Below are positions 1 to 7,667 of a DNA stretch of 17,107 nt, in pieces. The DNA is from CAG-273 sp963560005. GTDB lineage: Bacteria; Bacillota; Clostridia; TANB77; CAG-508. The position numbers were made by a program, and so were the translations under genes. The DNA is taken from positions 1 to 17,107 of the forward strand of contig CAUWNG010000042.1 in the NCBI GenBank assembly GCA_963560005.1, written 5' to 3'. How positions within the stretch are numbered: position 1 is the stretch's first letter; every line of letters begins with the position of its first letter. The notes below the pieces were generated by a model, which did not search any database, was not told where the DNA came from, and saw only the letters and a program-made list of their open reading frames with translations.

Positions 1-1159
1 CTTTTGCTATTTTTTCTTCGTGTTTTGTTGTTTCTTGGGTTAATTGAGTGATTTTTTGATTTTGTTTATCTACAATTATTTCTGTTCTTTTTGCTATGTC
101 TAATGCATCAGGTATATTTTGATAATTTACTGTTGCCTTTGTTATACTTGGTGCTTCTATTTTACTTTCTAATCCATTTGGACTTTTGTAGTTAAATCTA
201 AAAATATAACTATTGTACATATTGCTTTTTTTATCTTTAAATTGTATTTTATCTAAAGTTTCTAAATATGGTAATCCTTGACATTTAAAATTATATGATT
301 TGTATTCAAAACCTTTTACAGCATTAAAGAGAGCTGTTATTAATTGCTCTCTTTTTGCTTGTGTATATGCAAATGGATTATTATTTATTACTAAACTATT
401 TTCTCCGTTCTTTGTTATACTTTCTTCATCTCTTAGTGTTACATTTTCCCCTTCTATATCTTTCATTGCCAGACTTACTAAGTTTATAGGGTGCGTATTT
501 CTTTTTATTTCCGCTTCTTCATAGTTATTTAGAGTAAATACTTTCGATATGGTATTTACTTTGTTAGGATTTATTAGATACAACTTATTATTATTTTTAA
601 TTTTTGCTACTGTCCCACTTAACTGAGCAATAGCTTGAATAACTTGTCTATTTAATGTTCCTTCTGAAAATTGATTACTATCTACAACAAAGTCTTTATT
701 AGCAAAGTCTATTGTTGCTAATTGTAAACCTGAATTTTCGCAAACTTCCTGCAATACTCTTAATAACGTTATATTGTTATTCTGATATAATAATTTACTT
801 TTATATTCAGTATTAGTTTTCAACATATAATCCATTGCTGTTACTTTTGTTATGTTGGTTGTATCGTTTGGCTCTACATCTTGAACTATAAAATTCCCCA
901 AGCTAATCCATTTTATTAAATTATTAATTTTTATTCCTGTTAAATATTCAACTTCTTTACCTTCTAATTCTTTACCATTTTCTATTTCAAATTCTATGCA
1001 TTTCGCTATTGCTGTTCCAAATATATTACCTTCCTCATAAACATCATCATAAAAATCAACATTTGTTATTCTATACTCTTGCTCATCTAAGATTATTTTA
1101 TCAATTTGAGTAGTGCTTACATCAAAAAAATGTTTTACATCTTCTGTTACTTCTATCAT
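1..1159 (-). CDS. Phage tail hub / minor structural protein (prophage tail endopeptidase-like), 3' end outside window
   Basis: The reading frame is open from an ATG at 1159 to the window edge, giving 386 codons without a stop. The ATG follows a GGAGG site and lies one base after the stop of the upstream gene. The N-terminal part (ITNVDFYDDVYEEGNIFGT, then YLTGI, WISLGNF, VEPNDTT and TAMDYMLKTN) matches the N-terminal region of Firmicutes phage minor structural proteins. These are the gp27-like hub that closes the tail tip and contacts the baseplate or fibre. The last visible residues (AKRTEIIVDKQNQKITQLTQ and on) are the start of a coiled coil, which in this family leads into a long fibre-like or peptidase C-terminus. 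The position directly after the tape measure and distal-tail-like gene agrees. Whether a peptidoglycan hydrolase or carbohydrate-binding domain follows cannot be seen. Confidence 0.85.
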   Translation of the reverse strand, partial: MIEVTEDVKHFFDVSTTQIDKIILDEQEYRITNVDFYDDVYEEGNIFGTAIAKCIEFEIENGKELEGKEVEYLTGIKINNLIKWISLGNFIVQDVEPNDTTNITKVTAMDYMLKTNTEYKSKLLYQNNNITLLRVLQEVCENSGLQLATIDFANKDFVVDSNQFSEGTLNRQVIQAIAQLSGTVAKIKNNNKLYLINPNKVNTISKVFTLNNYEEAEIKRNTHPINLVSLAMKDIEGENVTLRDEESITKNGENSLVINNNPFAYTQAKREQLITALFNAVKGFEYKSYNFKCQGLPYLETLDKIQFKDKKSNMYNSYIFRFNYKSPNGLESKIEAPSITKATVNYQNIPDALDIAKRTEIIVDKQNQKITQLTQETTKHEEKIAK

Positions 1160-1160
1160 A

Positions 1161-1535
1161 TTAAGCCTCCCCACATTGTTCCAATTCAATTTCAAATTCT
1201 TCATGTGTTTCGTCAATATCATCTATATAATTTAATACATCTTCTGGTCTTTTTACAAAAAAACGTTTTGTTATCATTTCTCCTGTATCTGTATTACAAT
1301 ATGTATAGTTATCTTCTGGAAGTTTAAAGTGTGATATATATTCTCTATATGTTTTTCTGTTTAATTCTCCAAACTTAACTTTTATTCTTGTTTTTGGCAT
1401 TTCTCCATAATTTCTTTTTACAGCTCCATCTGCCATTTCAACTTCACTTATTACTTTAGGTTCGTTTGGTAATATTTTAAATCCACCACTTAATATGTGG
1501 TGGAACTCAAAATTTCCATGTTTTAATAAAACCAT
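1161..1535 (-). CDS. Distal-tail-like phage protein (DUF6711-like)
   Basis: This 124-aa protein starts at an ATG with a GGAGGG site, nine bases after the tape measure stop. It begins HGNFEFHHILSGGFKILPNE and contains NRKTYREYISHF, followed by a beta-rich end. I recognise it as the small protein often found between tape measure and tail hub in clostridial phages (DUF6711-like, from memory). By position it takes the place of a distal tail (Dit) protein, the ring that joins the tube to the hub. It is shorter than a classical Dit of about 250 aa, so it may form only the ring domain. The Dit role is inferred from synteny, not from a visible motif. Confidence 0.7.
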   Translation of the reverse strand: MVLLKHGNFEFHHILSGGFKILPNEPKVISEVEMADGAVKRNYGEMPKTRIKVKFGELNRKTYREYISHFKLPEDNYTYCNTDTGEMITKRFFVKRPEDVLNYIDDIDETHEEFEIELEQCGEA

Positions 1536-1544
1536 ATTTCCCTC

Positions 1545-3362
1545 CTATGCTATTCCGTATTGTAATTTTTGTTTTGCATTTACTCTGTTTACTGTACTTG
1601 TTAATACTTTTCCGTCCAAATTTGTTTCAGCTTTTACAACTATTTCTTTATTATTATCTATACTTTCTAATCTAGCTTGCTTATTATCTTCATTTGTTAA
1701 ATTAATTTGATGTGTGTTAGTTAAATTAGATGTTAATTTTGCATTTTCATAATCTACAGCTTTCCTCATATTTTTATATACACCACTCAAACTATCTTCA
1801 AAACCTTCTCCTAGTCCTAATCCTAAATATTGCCCAATTTCATCTCTAAATAATCTAGATGGAGAATGAATACCAAAGAAATTTTTAATACTATTTACTA
1901 TCCCATCACAAAATCCTGATATTTTATTCCAAATCCAATTTTTTGCATCATTTATTCCATTCCATAGTCCTTGAATAAATTGCAAGCCTATTTTCGCCAT
2001 ATCTGCAACTTTTCCAATAAAACCTTCAAAAATTGTTCCTTTGAAAAATTCTTGGATCTTACTTAACATTTTGTTCCAATAACTAAATAATCCCTCTATT
2101 AATGATTGGACTAATCTAATAGCTACTTGTGGAATTTTTACAACTATTAATTCTATTAATTTCATAGCTATTTTCATAATTAATTCTGGTAATTTTGCAA
2201 TTAAATCAGGAAGTGCATTAAATATTCCCTCTATCAATGCAATAATTAATTCAATACCTGCATCTATTATCATGTCTAAGTTATCAATTAATGTTTCAAC
2301 TAACGTTATAATACAATTTATTGCCATTGGTATTAATTCTGGAATCATTTGAGAAATCCCTTTTATTAATTCTACCAATAATGTAATTCCCATTTCTAAT
2401 ATTTGAGGCAACATTTCTAAAAAAGTCTGTAAAAGTGTCTGAATAATCGTTATTGCTGTTTGAGTTATTTGTGGAAAATTTTCTTGTATACCACTTAATA
2501 AATTTTGTAATATCGATTTTCCTAACTCTAACATTTTAGGTAATGAATTAGTAATATTTTCTATTATACTAGGGATAGCTTCGCTAACTATTCTTCCTAT
2601 ATTTCCTACTACATCTGTTACTGTTTCTACTACTTGACTTAAGTTTCCAGACCCACTTAAAAAATTTTCCCAAGATGCTTTCATAGAAGCAAAACTTCCT
2701 TGCAATGTTGATGTGGCTTCTTTTGCTGTAGTTCCCGTTACTCCTAATTCTTCTTGAACTGCATGAATTGCATTGTATACATCGCTTAAATTATTAATGT
2801 CATACTTAATACCTGTTAATTTCTGAGCATCTTTTAATAATCTTTCCATTTCGGTTTTTGTTCCACCATAACCTAATTTAAGATTATCTAACATTGTATA
2901 ATTTTGTTTAGCAAAACCTTGATATGCATTTTGTATAGCTTCCATATCAGTTCCAAACTTGTTAGCGTTGTCTGACATATCCCTTAATGCCATATCTGCT
3001 ATGTCGGCTGCTTTTGATGTATCCCCTGACAAACTTTGTAATAAACTTGCAGAAAAGCTAGTTACAGTTTGCATATATTGTGTAGCACTCATTCCAGCTG
3101 TCTTATATGCATTTTCTGCATTTTTTATTACTTTGTCAGCATTATTTTTAAATAGTGTTTCTACACCACCAATTTGTTGTTCTATTTCTCCTCTTGCATT
3201 GACACTTGCAGTTACTAAGCCTGCAAATGCTGTTGTTACTGTTCCTACAGCAATTGTCATTCCTTTTAATGCTGTACTAGCAATATTTCCTATTTTTTTA
3301 AATCCATTCTTTAAACTACTATTATCTAGCTTTGTATCAATTACTACTGAACCATCTGCCAT
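1545..3362 (-). CDS. Phage tail tape measure protein
   Basis: This 605-aa protein sets tail length and sits inside the tail tube. The N-terminal third has an MADGSVVIDTKLDNSSL start, a hydrophobic stretch near residues 25-55 and an Ala/Ser/Thr-rich helical region. The middle, about 260-450, is a run of amphipathic repeats rich in Leu, Ile and Pro, with recurring patterns such as LPKMLELGKS, LPQILEMGIT and LPDLIAKLPE. The C-terminal third has the tape-measure signature HSPSRLFRDEIGQYLG near 495-510. An ATG at 3362 follows AAAGGA. At roughly 1.5 angstrom per residue the tail should be near 90 nm, which is short for a siphophage. It is preceded by a zinc-ribbon gene and followed by the distal-tail-like gene. 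Confidence 0.92.
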   Translation of the reverse strand: MADGSVVIDTKLDNSSLKNGFKKIGNIASTALKGMTIAVGTVTTAFAGLVTASVNARGEIEQQIGGVETLFKNNADKVIKNAENAYKTAGMSATQYMQTVTSFSASLLQSLSGDTSKAADIADMALRDMSDNANKFGTDMEAIQNAYQGFAKQNYTMLDNLKLGYGGTKTEMERLLKDAQKLTGIKYDINNLSDVYNAIHAVQEELGVTGTTAKEATSTLQGSFASMKASWENFLSGSGNLSQVVETVTDVVGNIGRIVSEAIPSIIENITNSLPKMLELGKSILQNLLSGIQENFPQITQTAITIIQTLLQTFLEMLPQILEMGITLLVELIKGISQMIPELIPMAINCIITLVETLIDNLDMIIDAGIELIIALIEGIFNALPDLIAKLPELIMKIAMKLIELIVVKIPQVAIRLVQSLIEGLFSYWNKMLSKIQEFFKGTIFEGFIGKVADMAKIGLQFIQGLWNGINDAKNWIWNKISGFCDGIVNSIKNFFGIHSPSRLFRDEIGQYLGLGLGEGFEDSLSGVYKNMRKAVDYENAKLTSNLTNTHQINLTNEDNKQARLESIDNNKEIVVKAETNLDGKVLTSTVNRVNAKQKLQYGIA

Positions 3363-3400
3363 TCTAGAAATTCCTTTCTAGTCATCGGCACATAATGGCA

Positions 3401-3544
3401 CTACTTGACATTTATTTTTATTTCAAATTCTTTTTTACACTTTCTTCCTTTACACTTTATGAAAACACCTTTAGATTTTGACTTTTCTTTATCATACCAA
3501 ATAGGCATTTCATATCCGCAAAAAGGACATTTTACTTTTATCAT
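3401..3544 (-). CDS. Small zinc-ribbon phage protein (Com-like)
   Basis: The likely start is the ATG at 3544, preceded by GGAGGAAAA. The open frame runs further upstream, but only through the terminator and without a ribosome site. The product is 47 aa with Cys pairs in KCPFCGYE and KCKGRKCKKEF, a C-x2-C...C-x4-C zinc-binding pattern like Mu Com-type and other small phage zinc ribbons. Such proteins bind RNA or DNA or help a neighbouring gene's translation, but no target is visible here. It sits between the moron terminator and the tape measure gene, so it may start its own transcript or depend on read-through. Zinc binding is likely; the biological role is unknown. Confidence 0.7.
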   Translation of the reverse strand: MIKVKCPFCGYEMPIWYDKEKSKSKGVFIKCKGRKCKKEFEIKINVK

Positions 3545-3591
3545 TTTTCCTCCATAATAAAAGCACCAGTTAATACTGATACTAATTCTTT

Positions 3592-3629
3592 TAAAAAAAT
3601 AAAGCACACTACATAATGTAATGTGCTTT
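3592..3629 (-). terminator. Rho-independent terminator of the moron cassette
   Basis: On the minus strand AAAGCACA and TGTGCTTT form an eight-base-pair stem, extended by TTACA/TGTAG pairing inside, and are followed by ATTTTTTT. It lies nine bases after the stop of the zinc-ribbon membrane gene. Together with the promoter upstream of that gene it isolates one gene inside the tail operon. Confidence 0.85.
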
Positions 3630-3637
3630 ATCTATTA

Positions 3638-4294
3638 TTAATAACATACTTTACAAGGCTCTCTACCTTCTTCTTGTGCTTGCTCCAAAGTTATTTGATG
3701 TCCTTTTCCTTTAAGAGTTCTACAATCTTTATAATGATATTTAGTTCCAGTTTCTCCTACCCATACCATTTCAGAATTTTCAATTGAAGAAGAATCCTTG
3801 ATATTTGTTGATGAATTACTTTTACTCTCTTCGTCCTTTTTATTTTTTTGTTCATCATTATTATTACTCTTAGAGTTTGTCTTATCTGATGTACTAGTAT
3901 TATCATCATTTATATAACTTTCCTGCTCTTCTTGAATAATATTATTCTTTGTTCCTTTTTCACTATTCGAAATAATTTCAGTATTGATTTCATTAGACGC
4001 GTTTTTTATACTGATGTCATTTTTTATTTTTTCTTTGTTTGTAGAATATACTATATTACTATTAATACCATTGTCAGATTTATCTTTATTTTCTGTTTCA
4101 GAAGTACTTCCTAATGCTATTAATCCAAAAATACCAATAATTACAATAATTAACCAAAACCACCATTTTTTGTAAATCTTACCTCCAGTATTAACATTAA
4201 TTTTATGAGTTTGACTATAATTCACAGCTGTTCTACAATATTTACAAAATCTTGAATCATCTGAAATTTCTTTTCCACATTTGTTACAAAACAT
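3638..4294 (-). CDS. Membrane-anchored zinc-ribbon protein, probable moron
   Basis: This 218-aa protein has four visible parts. An N-terminal zinc ribbon has Cys at 3, 6, 17 and 20 (FCNKCGKE and RFCKYC). One membrane segment spans about 44-62 (WWFWLIIVIIGIFGLIALG). A long polar linker from about 65 to 175 is rich in Asn, Ser, Lys and Glu. A small C-terminal domain has KYHYKDCRTLKG and PCKVC (His187, Cys191, Cys214, Cys217), likely another metal site. The C-terminal pattern TGxKYHxxxC...PCxxC recurs in small secreted or surface domains of Firmicutes. By topology the ribbon should be cytoplasmic and the C-terminus outside. It has its own promoter and terminator and is not a tail gene, so lysogenic expression altering the host envelope is plausible. 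The exact function is unknown. Confidence 0.8.
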   Translation of the reverse strand: MFCNKCGKEISDDSRFCKYCRTAVNYSQTHKINVNTGGKIYKKWWFWLIIVIIGIFGLIALGSTSETENKDKSDNGINSNIVYSTNKEKIKNDISIKNASNEINTEIISNSEKGTKNNIIQEEQESYINDDNTSTSDKTNSKSNNNDEQKNKKDEESKSNSSTNIKDSSSIENSEMVWVGETGTKYHYKDCRTLKGKGHQITLEQAQEEGREPCKVCY

Positions 4295-4331
4295 TTTTAG
4301 TAATATCCTCCTTTTATTTTTTTATACAAGA

Positions 4332-4360
4332 AGTATATTACAAGTTTCTACAAAAATCAA
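4332..4360 (-). promoter_or_regulatory. SigmaA-type promoter for the moron gene
   Basis: On the minus strand TTGATT (4355-4360) and TATACT (4332-4337) are separated by exactly 17 bases. A GGAGG site lies between this promoter and the ATG at 4294. This is the best-matching promoter seen in the window, and it lies in an 81-base gap inside an otherwise tightly packed operon. Confidence 0.7.
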
Positions 4361-4375
4361 CATATAAATAAAATT

Positions 4376-4954
4376 TTACCAAAAAGCTTTTCCAAAATCC
4401 GCTTCTTTTTGTTCTGTTGTTCTCATATCTGGTAAAGTATACTGTTTTTTTAATTTTTTATAATTTAATTTCATATCTTTATCTTTTATTTTCGATAAAT
4501 CAATCGCTCTATACCCCATTATTTTAACAAACTGTGTATTTTCACTTAAACTATTCATTAAAGCTTTAAACTTCCACCAATGCAAATATTTAATACTATT
4601 CAAATCTATTTTATAAATCTCCATAAAAGCACTATATATGTACTCATCATCAAATTCATAGCTATAAATTTGCTTATTATTATCCTTATTTTCTTTATTA
4701 TTTTTGTCGACATTTATTTCTTTCTTTCCACAAGTATAAAACCATAATATATCATCTATTGATTGTTTTATATCTGTTATTTTTGATAAATCGTAATAAT
4801 ATAATTTTAATGTTTGAATTATTTTTGTTTGTTCATCTATTTTATTATCTTGCATTAAAAGTTCAAATTTAATGCTTTCTCTAAAATCAGTTCTTATTTT
4901 TAATCCATTTAACGTATATTGTGGTAATTTATCTAATAAAATATTTTTATTCAT
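4376..4954 (-). CDS. Tail assembly chaperone, Gp15 family
   Basis: This 192-aa protein resembles the bacteriophage Gp15 family: an N-terminal ILLDKLPQYTLNGLKIRTDF, then FDDEYIYSAFMEIYKIDL, LHWWKFKALMNSL and a late MGYRAIDLSKIKDKD. In siphophages this family occupies the second chaperone slot (the lambda GT position) and keeps the tape measure soluble while the tube polymerises around it. The ATG at 4954 overlaps the upstream stop as TAATG. It lies in the -1 frame of the upstream gene after six A residues, so both restart translation and a -1 frameshift fusion are possible. A Lys/Asn-rich insert near residues 80-92 looks like a flexible loop. Confidence 0.85.
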   Translation of the reverse strand: MNKNILLDKLPQYTLNGLKIRTDFRESIKFELLMQDNKIDEQTKIIQTLKLYYYDLSKITDIKQSIDDILWFYTCGKKEINVDKNNKENKDNNKQIYSYEFDDEYIYSAFMEIYKIDLNSIKYLHWWKFKALMNSLSENTQFVKIMGYRAIDLSKIKDKDMKLNYKKLKKQYTLPDMRTTEQKEADFGKAFW

Positions 4955-4965
4955 TATTTTTTATT
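4953..4965 (-). promoter_or_regulatory. Candidate -1 frameshift or translational coupling site between chaperone genes
   Basis: The end of the first chaperone gene reads AAT AAA AAA TAA TG. A one-base slip back on the last AAA enters the frame of the Gp15 gene. The same bases form the TAATG overlap used for coupled re-initiation. No perfect XXXYYYZ heptamer is present, so this is a weak slip site. Confidence 0.35.
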
Positions 4966-5322
4966 TCCTTTATGATACTTATTATATCTTCTTTGTTCTC
5001 TATTTGGTTGATACCTATTTAATGTATTTTGTAATTCTTTTTGTTTCTCATTTTTTTGATTTACGATATCTTCAAAAACTTTTATATGATCCATTAAATT
5101 TTTATTTCCTTTAAACATTTTTTCCGATATATTTTTCTCAAATACATTATTAAAGAAATTTTCTATTATAATACATTCTTGTCTTATTGCTTCTGAATAA
5201 GACATTTTTTGTTTATTCTTTAATTCACATTCCTCTTTTACTTTTTTTGCTTCTTTTTCAAATCTTTCTATATCATCAGCATCCAAAAAATCAAATTTTA
5301 CTTCTATATCTCTAATTTTCAT
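4954..5322 (-). CDS. Tail assembly chaperone, first gene (DUF6673-like)
   Basis: The ATG at 5322 follows GGAGGGAATT. The frame extends four codons upstream to a TTG, but the ribosome site selects the ATG. The 122-aa product starts MKIRDIEVKFDFLDADDIER, as in the small DUF6673-like proteins of clostridial phages found between tail tube and Gp15. The rest is helical and charged and ends in a basic tail (PNREQRRYNKYHKGNKK). In the lambda scheme it corresponds to gpG. The stop overlaps the Gp15 start by one base. Confidence 0.75.
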   Translation of the reverse strand: MKIRDIEVKFDFLDADDIERFEKEAKKVKEECELKNKQKMSYSEAIRQECIIIENFFNNVFEKNISEKMFKGNKNLMDHIKVFEDIVNQKNEKQKELQNTLNRYQPNREQRRYNKYHKGNKK

Positions 5323-5343
5323 AATTCCCTCCAAATAAAGTAA

Positions 5344-5362
5344 GAGCTAGTATAACTAGCCC
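5344..5362 (-). terminator. Hairpin at the end of the tail tube gene, possible weak terminator
   Basis: On the minus strand GGGCTAGT and ACTAGCTC pair over eight positions with a three-base loop, with the stop codon in the stem. The following stretch, TTACTTTATTT, is T-rich but not a clean T run. A leaky terminator or mRNA-stabilising hairpin here would favour tail tube mRNA over the chaperone genes. Confidence 0.5.
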
Positions 5363-6108
5363 TTTACTAATGTTATTGCTTTATATACTGGTTCATCAAC
5401 AACAGTAACAGATATATTATTTTGTGTTGTATACCCTGTTTTGCTAATTGCAATTTTAGAATATGTAGCTTTTGGTAAATCTACCATAGCAATACCATTT
5501 ACATCTGTATATATAGTATTAGAAGCATCAATTACTATTTTTGCTCCTGATACTTGTCCTGCTGTATCAGATACATTAAATGTAACTAATTGTGTAGCTT
5601 GTTCTCCATCTGCTATAAATGTAATAGCTGTAATAGTTGTACTATCATTTGCATTTCCTGTTTCTATTTTTGCAACACCTGTAACTATTGAACTATTTGC
5701 TTTAAATGCTCCTGAATATGTATAAGCATCTGTTGAGTCTCCATCACTATCAGGTTGAACTGACCATACTCTCATTTTAGCTTTATATCCACCTGCTACT
5801 GGTTCATTAAAGTTTACTGTTACGATAGGAATACTAAATCCTACTATTTCGTCATCATGTACTTTTGATATTACATTATGTACTGCATTTCCATACATTC
5901 TGTCAAAAGCATAAGCAATCTCAGTAGCATAAGCAACTACGTCAGAACGTTCTGTTTTTTCATCTACGTATCTTCTATTGTATGCTGCTGGATTTAAACT
6001 CTTTCCTCCGTCAGTAAAACCTTTCATTCTATGAAAAATTGTAGCATCTAGTGTTAATCCCATAAAGTTAACAATATCTGCTCTATTGTATACTTGACCT
6101 TCTTGCAT
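5356..6108 (-). CDS. Major tail tube protein with C-terminal Ig/carboxypeptidase-regulatory-like domain
   Basis: The 250-aa product starts at an ATG after GGAGGAAATAAAA. Residues 1 to about 150 form the tail tube core (NFMGLTLDATIFHRMKGFTD, then RRYVDEKTERSDVVAY, and VGFSIPIVTVNFNEP), which polymerises into the tube. Residues about 178-250 have the pattern VSDTAG..SGAKIVID...YTDVNGIAMVDLP..Y..I..SKTGYTT, typical of carboxypeptidase-regulatory or Cna-B-like beta sandwiches. Such add-on domains stick out of the tail and are thought to bind host or mucus glycans weakly. The place between tail terminator and chaperones is standard for the tube gene. Confidence 0.85.
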   Translation of the reverse strand: MQEGQVYNRADIVNFMGLTLDATIFHRMKGFTDGGKSLNPAAYNRRYVDEKTERSDVVAYATEIAYAFDRMYGNAVHNVISKVHDDEIVGFSIPIVTVNFNEPVAGGYKAKMRVWSVQPDSDGDSTDAYTYSGAFKANSSIVTGVAKIETGNANDSTTITAITFIADGEQATQLVTFNVSDTAGQVSGAKIVIDASNTIYTDVNGIAMVDLPKATYSKIAISKTGYTTQNNISVTVVDEPVYKAITLVKG

Positions 6109-6125
6109 TTTTTATTTCCTCCTTT

Positions 6126-6542
6126 TTAATATTCATAATAAGTAAAATTCATTTGAATAATATAAATTGCTGTTGTCTCCGTCTTCTGTAATATATAACT
6201 TGGACTTGTACATTTAATTGAAAATGCACCATTTATCTTTGGAAGATTCTTTATTCTATTTTGTGTTTTTATCCATTCCATAAAATCTTCTCCAAATTTA
6301 CTATTAGCTAGATTTGTTACAACTCTACTTGAAATTGGAGCAGTTACTGTAAAATCAAAAGCTATTTGATATTTTCCACCATTTCCATCTACAAAAGGTT
6401 TTATTTCTGGTTGCACAGGTGTTCTATCTATTGAATATGAATAAATATCATCTTTTAAATAATCTACATTAATTTTATCTCCTTTTAATAAATGACATGT
6501 CTCTATAAATTCTTTTATCAATTCCATTTTTGATTTTTCCAT
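6126..6542 (-). CDS. Tail terminator / minor structural protein
   Basis: The start is taken as the ATG at 6542, which follows GGAGGCAAATA and overlaps the upstream stop as TAATG. Fourteen further upstream codons are open but have no ribosome site. The 138-aa product begins MEKSKMELIKEFIETCHLL, continues with VDGNGGKYQIAFDFTVTA, and ends in a beta strand, YIIQMNFTYYEY. It resembles the small Firmicutes phage minor capsid or tail-completion proteins encoded directly before the tail tube. Those are tail terminators that stop tube growth and join head to tail. Homologues are sometimes misnamed chloramphenicol resistance proteins. Assignment is mainly by synteny plus overall sequence feel. Confidence 0.65.
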   Translation of the reverse strand: MEKSKMELIKEFIETCHLLKGDKINVDYLKDDIYSYSIDRTPVQPEIKPFVDGNGGKYQIAFDFTVTAPISSRVVTNLANSKFGEDFMEWIKTQNRIKNLPKINGAFSIKCTSPSYILQKTETTAIYIIQMNFTYYEY

Positions 6543-6944
6543 TATTTGCCTCCATTTCTTATAAAGTTTTCTACATCTTTGCAAACTTCTTTACCTCTAT
6601 CATTCATCATTCTTTTATCCCATTCAGGACCTCTTTTAGGCGCTCCTTGATATTTCATATCTTGATTAGATATTGTTCTTTTTACGCCTTTAGGTTTACT
6701 TACCCCAATCGCTTTTTTTCCTTTAAAATGATAATGAGAATATGGGCTAACATGTTTTATCGAATGTTTATTAGGAAATGTTGCTAATCGATATAAATCT
6801 CCATTATCTCTTGGCACATACGGTTCATATAAACGATAAACTGTATCTCGTAAAAATTCTGTTACTCTTCCATTTTCATCAAGTCCGATGATCCTTTATT
6901 ATTTTGCTAGTACTATTCATTTTTACTTTTACATTCATTTTCAT
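6542..6944 (-). pseudogene. Head-tail joining minor capsid protein, frameshifted
   Basis: The ATG at 6944 overlaps the preceding stop as TAATG. The first frame reads MKMNVKVKMNSTSKIIKDHRT and stops at 6879. The next frame, open from about 6895, reads IIGLDENGRVTEFLRDTVY, then EPYVPRDNGDLYR and on to a stop at 6542. Joining them by removing one base near 6893-6898 (AATAAAGG on the minus strand) gives a 133-aa protein. It has the N-terminal fragment, a GLDENGRV motif and a VPRDNGDL core typical of the gp10-like minor capsid family. An ORF caller would report only 6542-6817 from an internal GTG. Either the gene is broken, the base is a sequencing error, or recoding occurs. Confidence 0.75.
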
Positions 6945-7274
6945 TATTCGGATACTCCTATCTTATAATGTGGCAATCCACCTTTTCTATTGTCATCTAC
7001 TGATTCCATTTTAAATAATTGATATTTCTTCATTAATGTTCTTTCATCAAATTCATCTTCTACAATTCCTTCAACTATATAATCTTCTGTTGAAATATCT
7101 AACTTTTCTGTAGTAGGTATTGTTATTGAGCCTGTACTTCCTTTCTCAAGCCCGTTTATTAATTAGATTAGTCTTTTTATTATGTCTAAAATAAACTTTG
7201 TTAAAATGCAACCTCGTAACAGTTTCGTCACTATTAAAATGATATACAGTGATTTTATGTATAAAAAAACTCAT
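6944..7274 (-). pseudogene. Head closure protein (DUF6751-like), frameshifted
   Basis: An ATG at 7274 lies one base after the connector stop. The first frame reads MSFFIHKITVYHF, then FNKVYFRHNKKTNLINK, and stops at 7146 (42 aa). The second frame continues as GLEKGSTGSITIPTTEKLDI, then STEDYIVEGIVEDEF and LPHYKIGVSE, stopping at 6944. Removing one base in AATAAACGGG (about 7152-7159) restores a 109-aa protein that reads smoothly across the join (LIN-(N/K)-GLEKGST). Sequence pattern and position match the small head-completion proteins of clostridial siphophages (DUF6751-like, from memory). It is invisible to a simple ORF scan because neither half exceeds about 65 codons. Confidence 0.75.
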
Positions 7275-7275
7275 A

Positions 7276-7656
7276 TTAGCACACCCCACAATATAAAAGT
7301 GAATTTCCGTCTGTTCCTATTACATCCCATAAATAATCTGATAAAGTTGTTTGCATTTTTTCAGAATATTCTTTTTTTATTTCTTCTGGTGTAGAATAGC
7401 TTTTGCTCCAACCTTCTATATTTTCACTTTTCAAATTTTTAATTTCACTTAATCTTGTTTCTTGTTCATTTAGCAAATCAATGATTAAGCAAGTAACATA
7501 TTTCACTTGCACTGGAATATTGTTTATATCAATTCTTCTAAAAGTTTTGTGATTAATATAATTACTTGCTTCTATTACTAATTTATTAAAGTTAGAAGGT
7601 ATGCTTGATACCTCTAACAACCCTTTATATTCAGTTTCTGTTATGTATTTTAGCAT
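7276..7656 (-). CDS. Head-tail connector protein (gp6-like)
   Basis: This 126-aa protein starts at an ATG closely following the capsid stop. It begins MLKYITETEYKGLLEVSSIP and is helical, with a central YVTCLIIDLLNEQETRLSEI. It resembles the gp6/gp15-type adaptor that forms a ring under the portal. The location directly after the major capsid and before the two head-completion genes fits. Two Cys residues lie close to the C-terminus (YCGVC). The function is inferred from fold-like features and synteny. Confidence 0.7.
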   Translation of the reverse strand: MLKYITETEYKGLLEVSSIPSNFNKLVIEASNYINHKTFRRIDINNIPVQVKYVTCLIIDLLNEQETRLSEIKNLKSENIEGWSKSYSTPEEIKKEYSEKMQTTLSDYLWDVIGTDGNSLLYCGVC

Positions 7657-7667
7657 ACCTTGTCCTC

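Noticed and set aside
2959..3381. 140-codon open frame on the plus strand
   Set aside because: It is antisense to the tape measure gene, has no ribosome site and a low-complexity hydrophobic translation.
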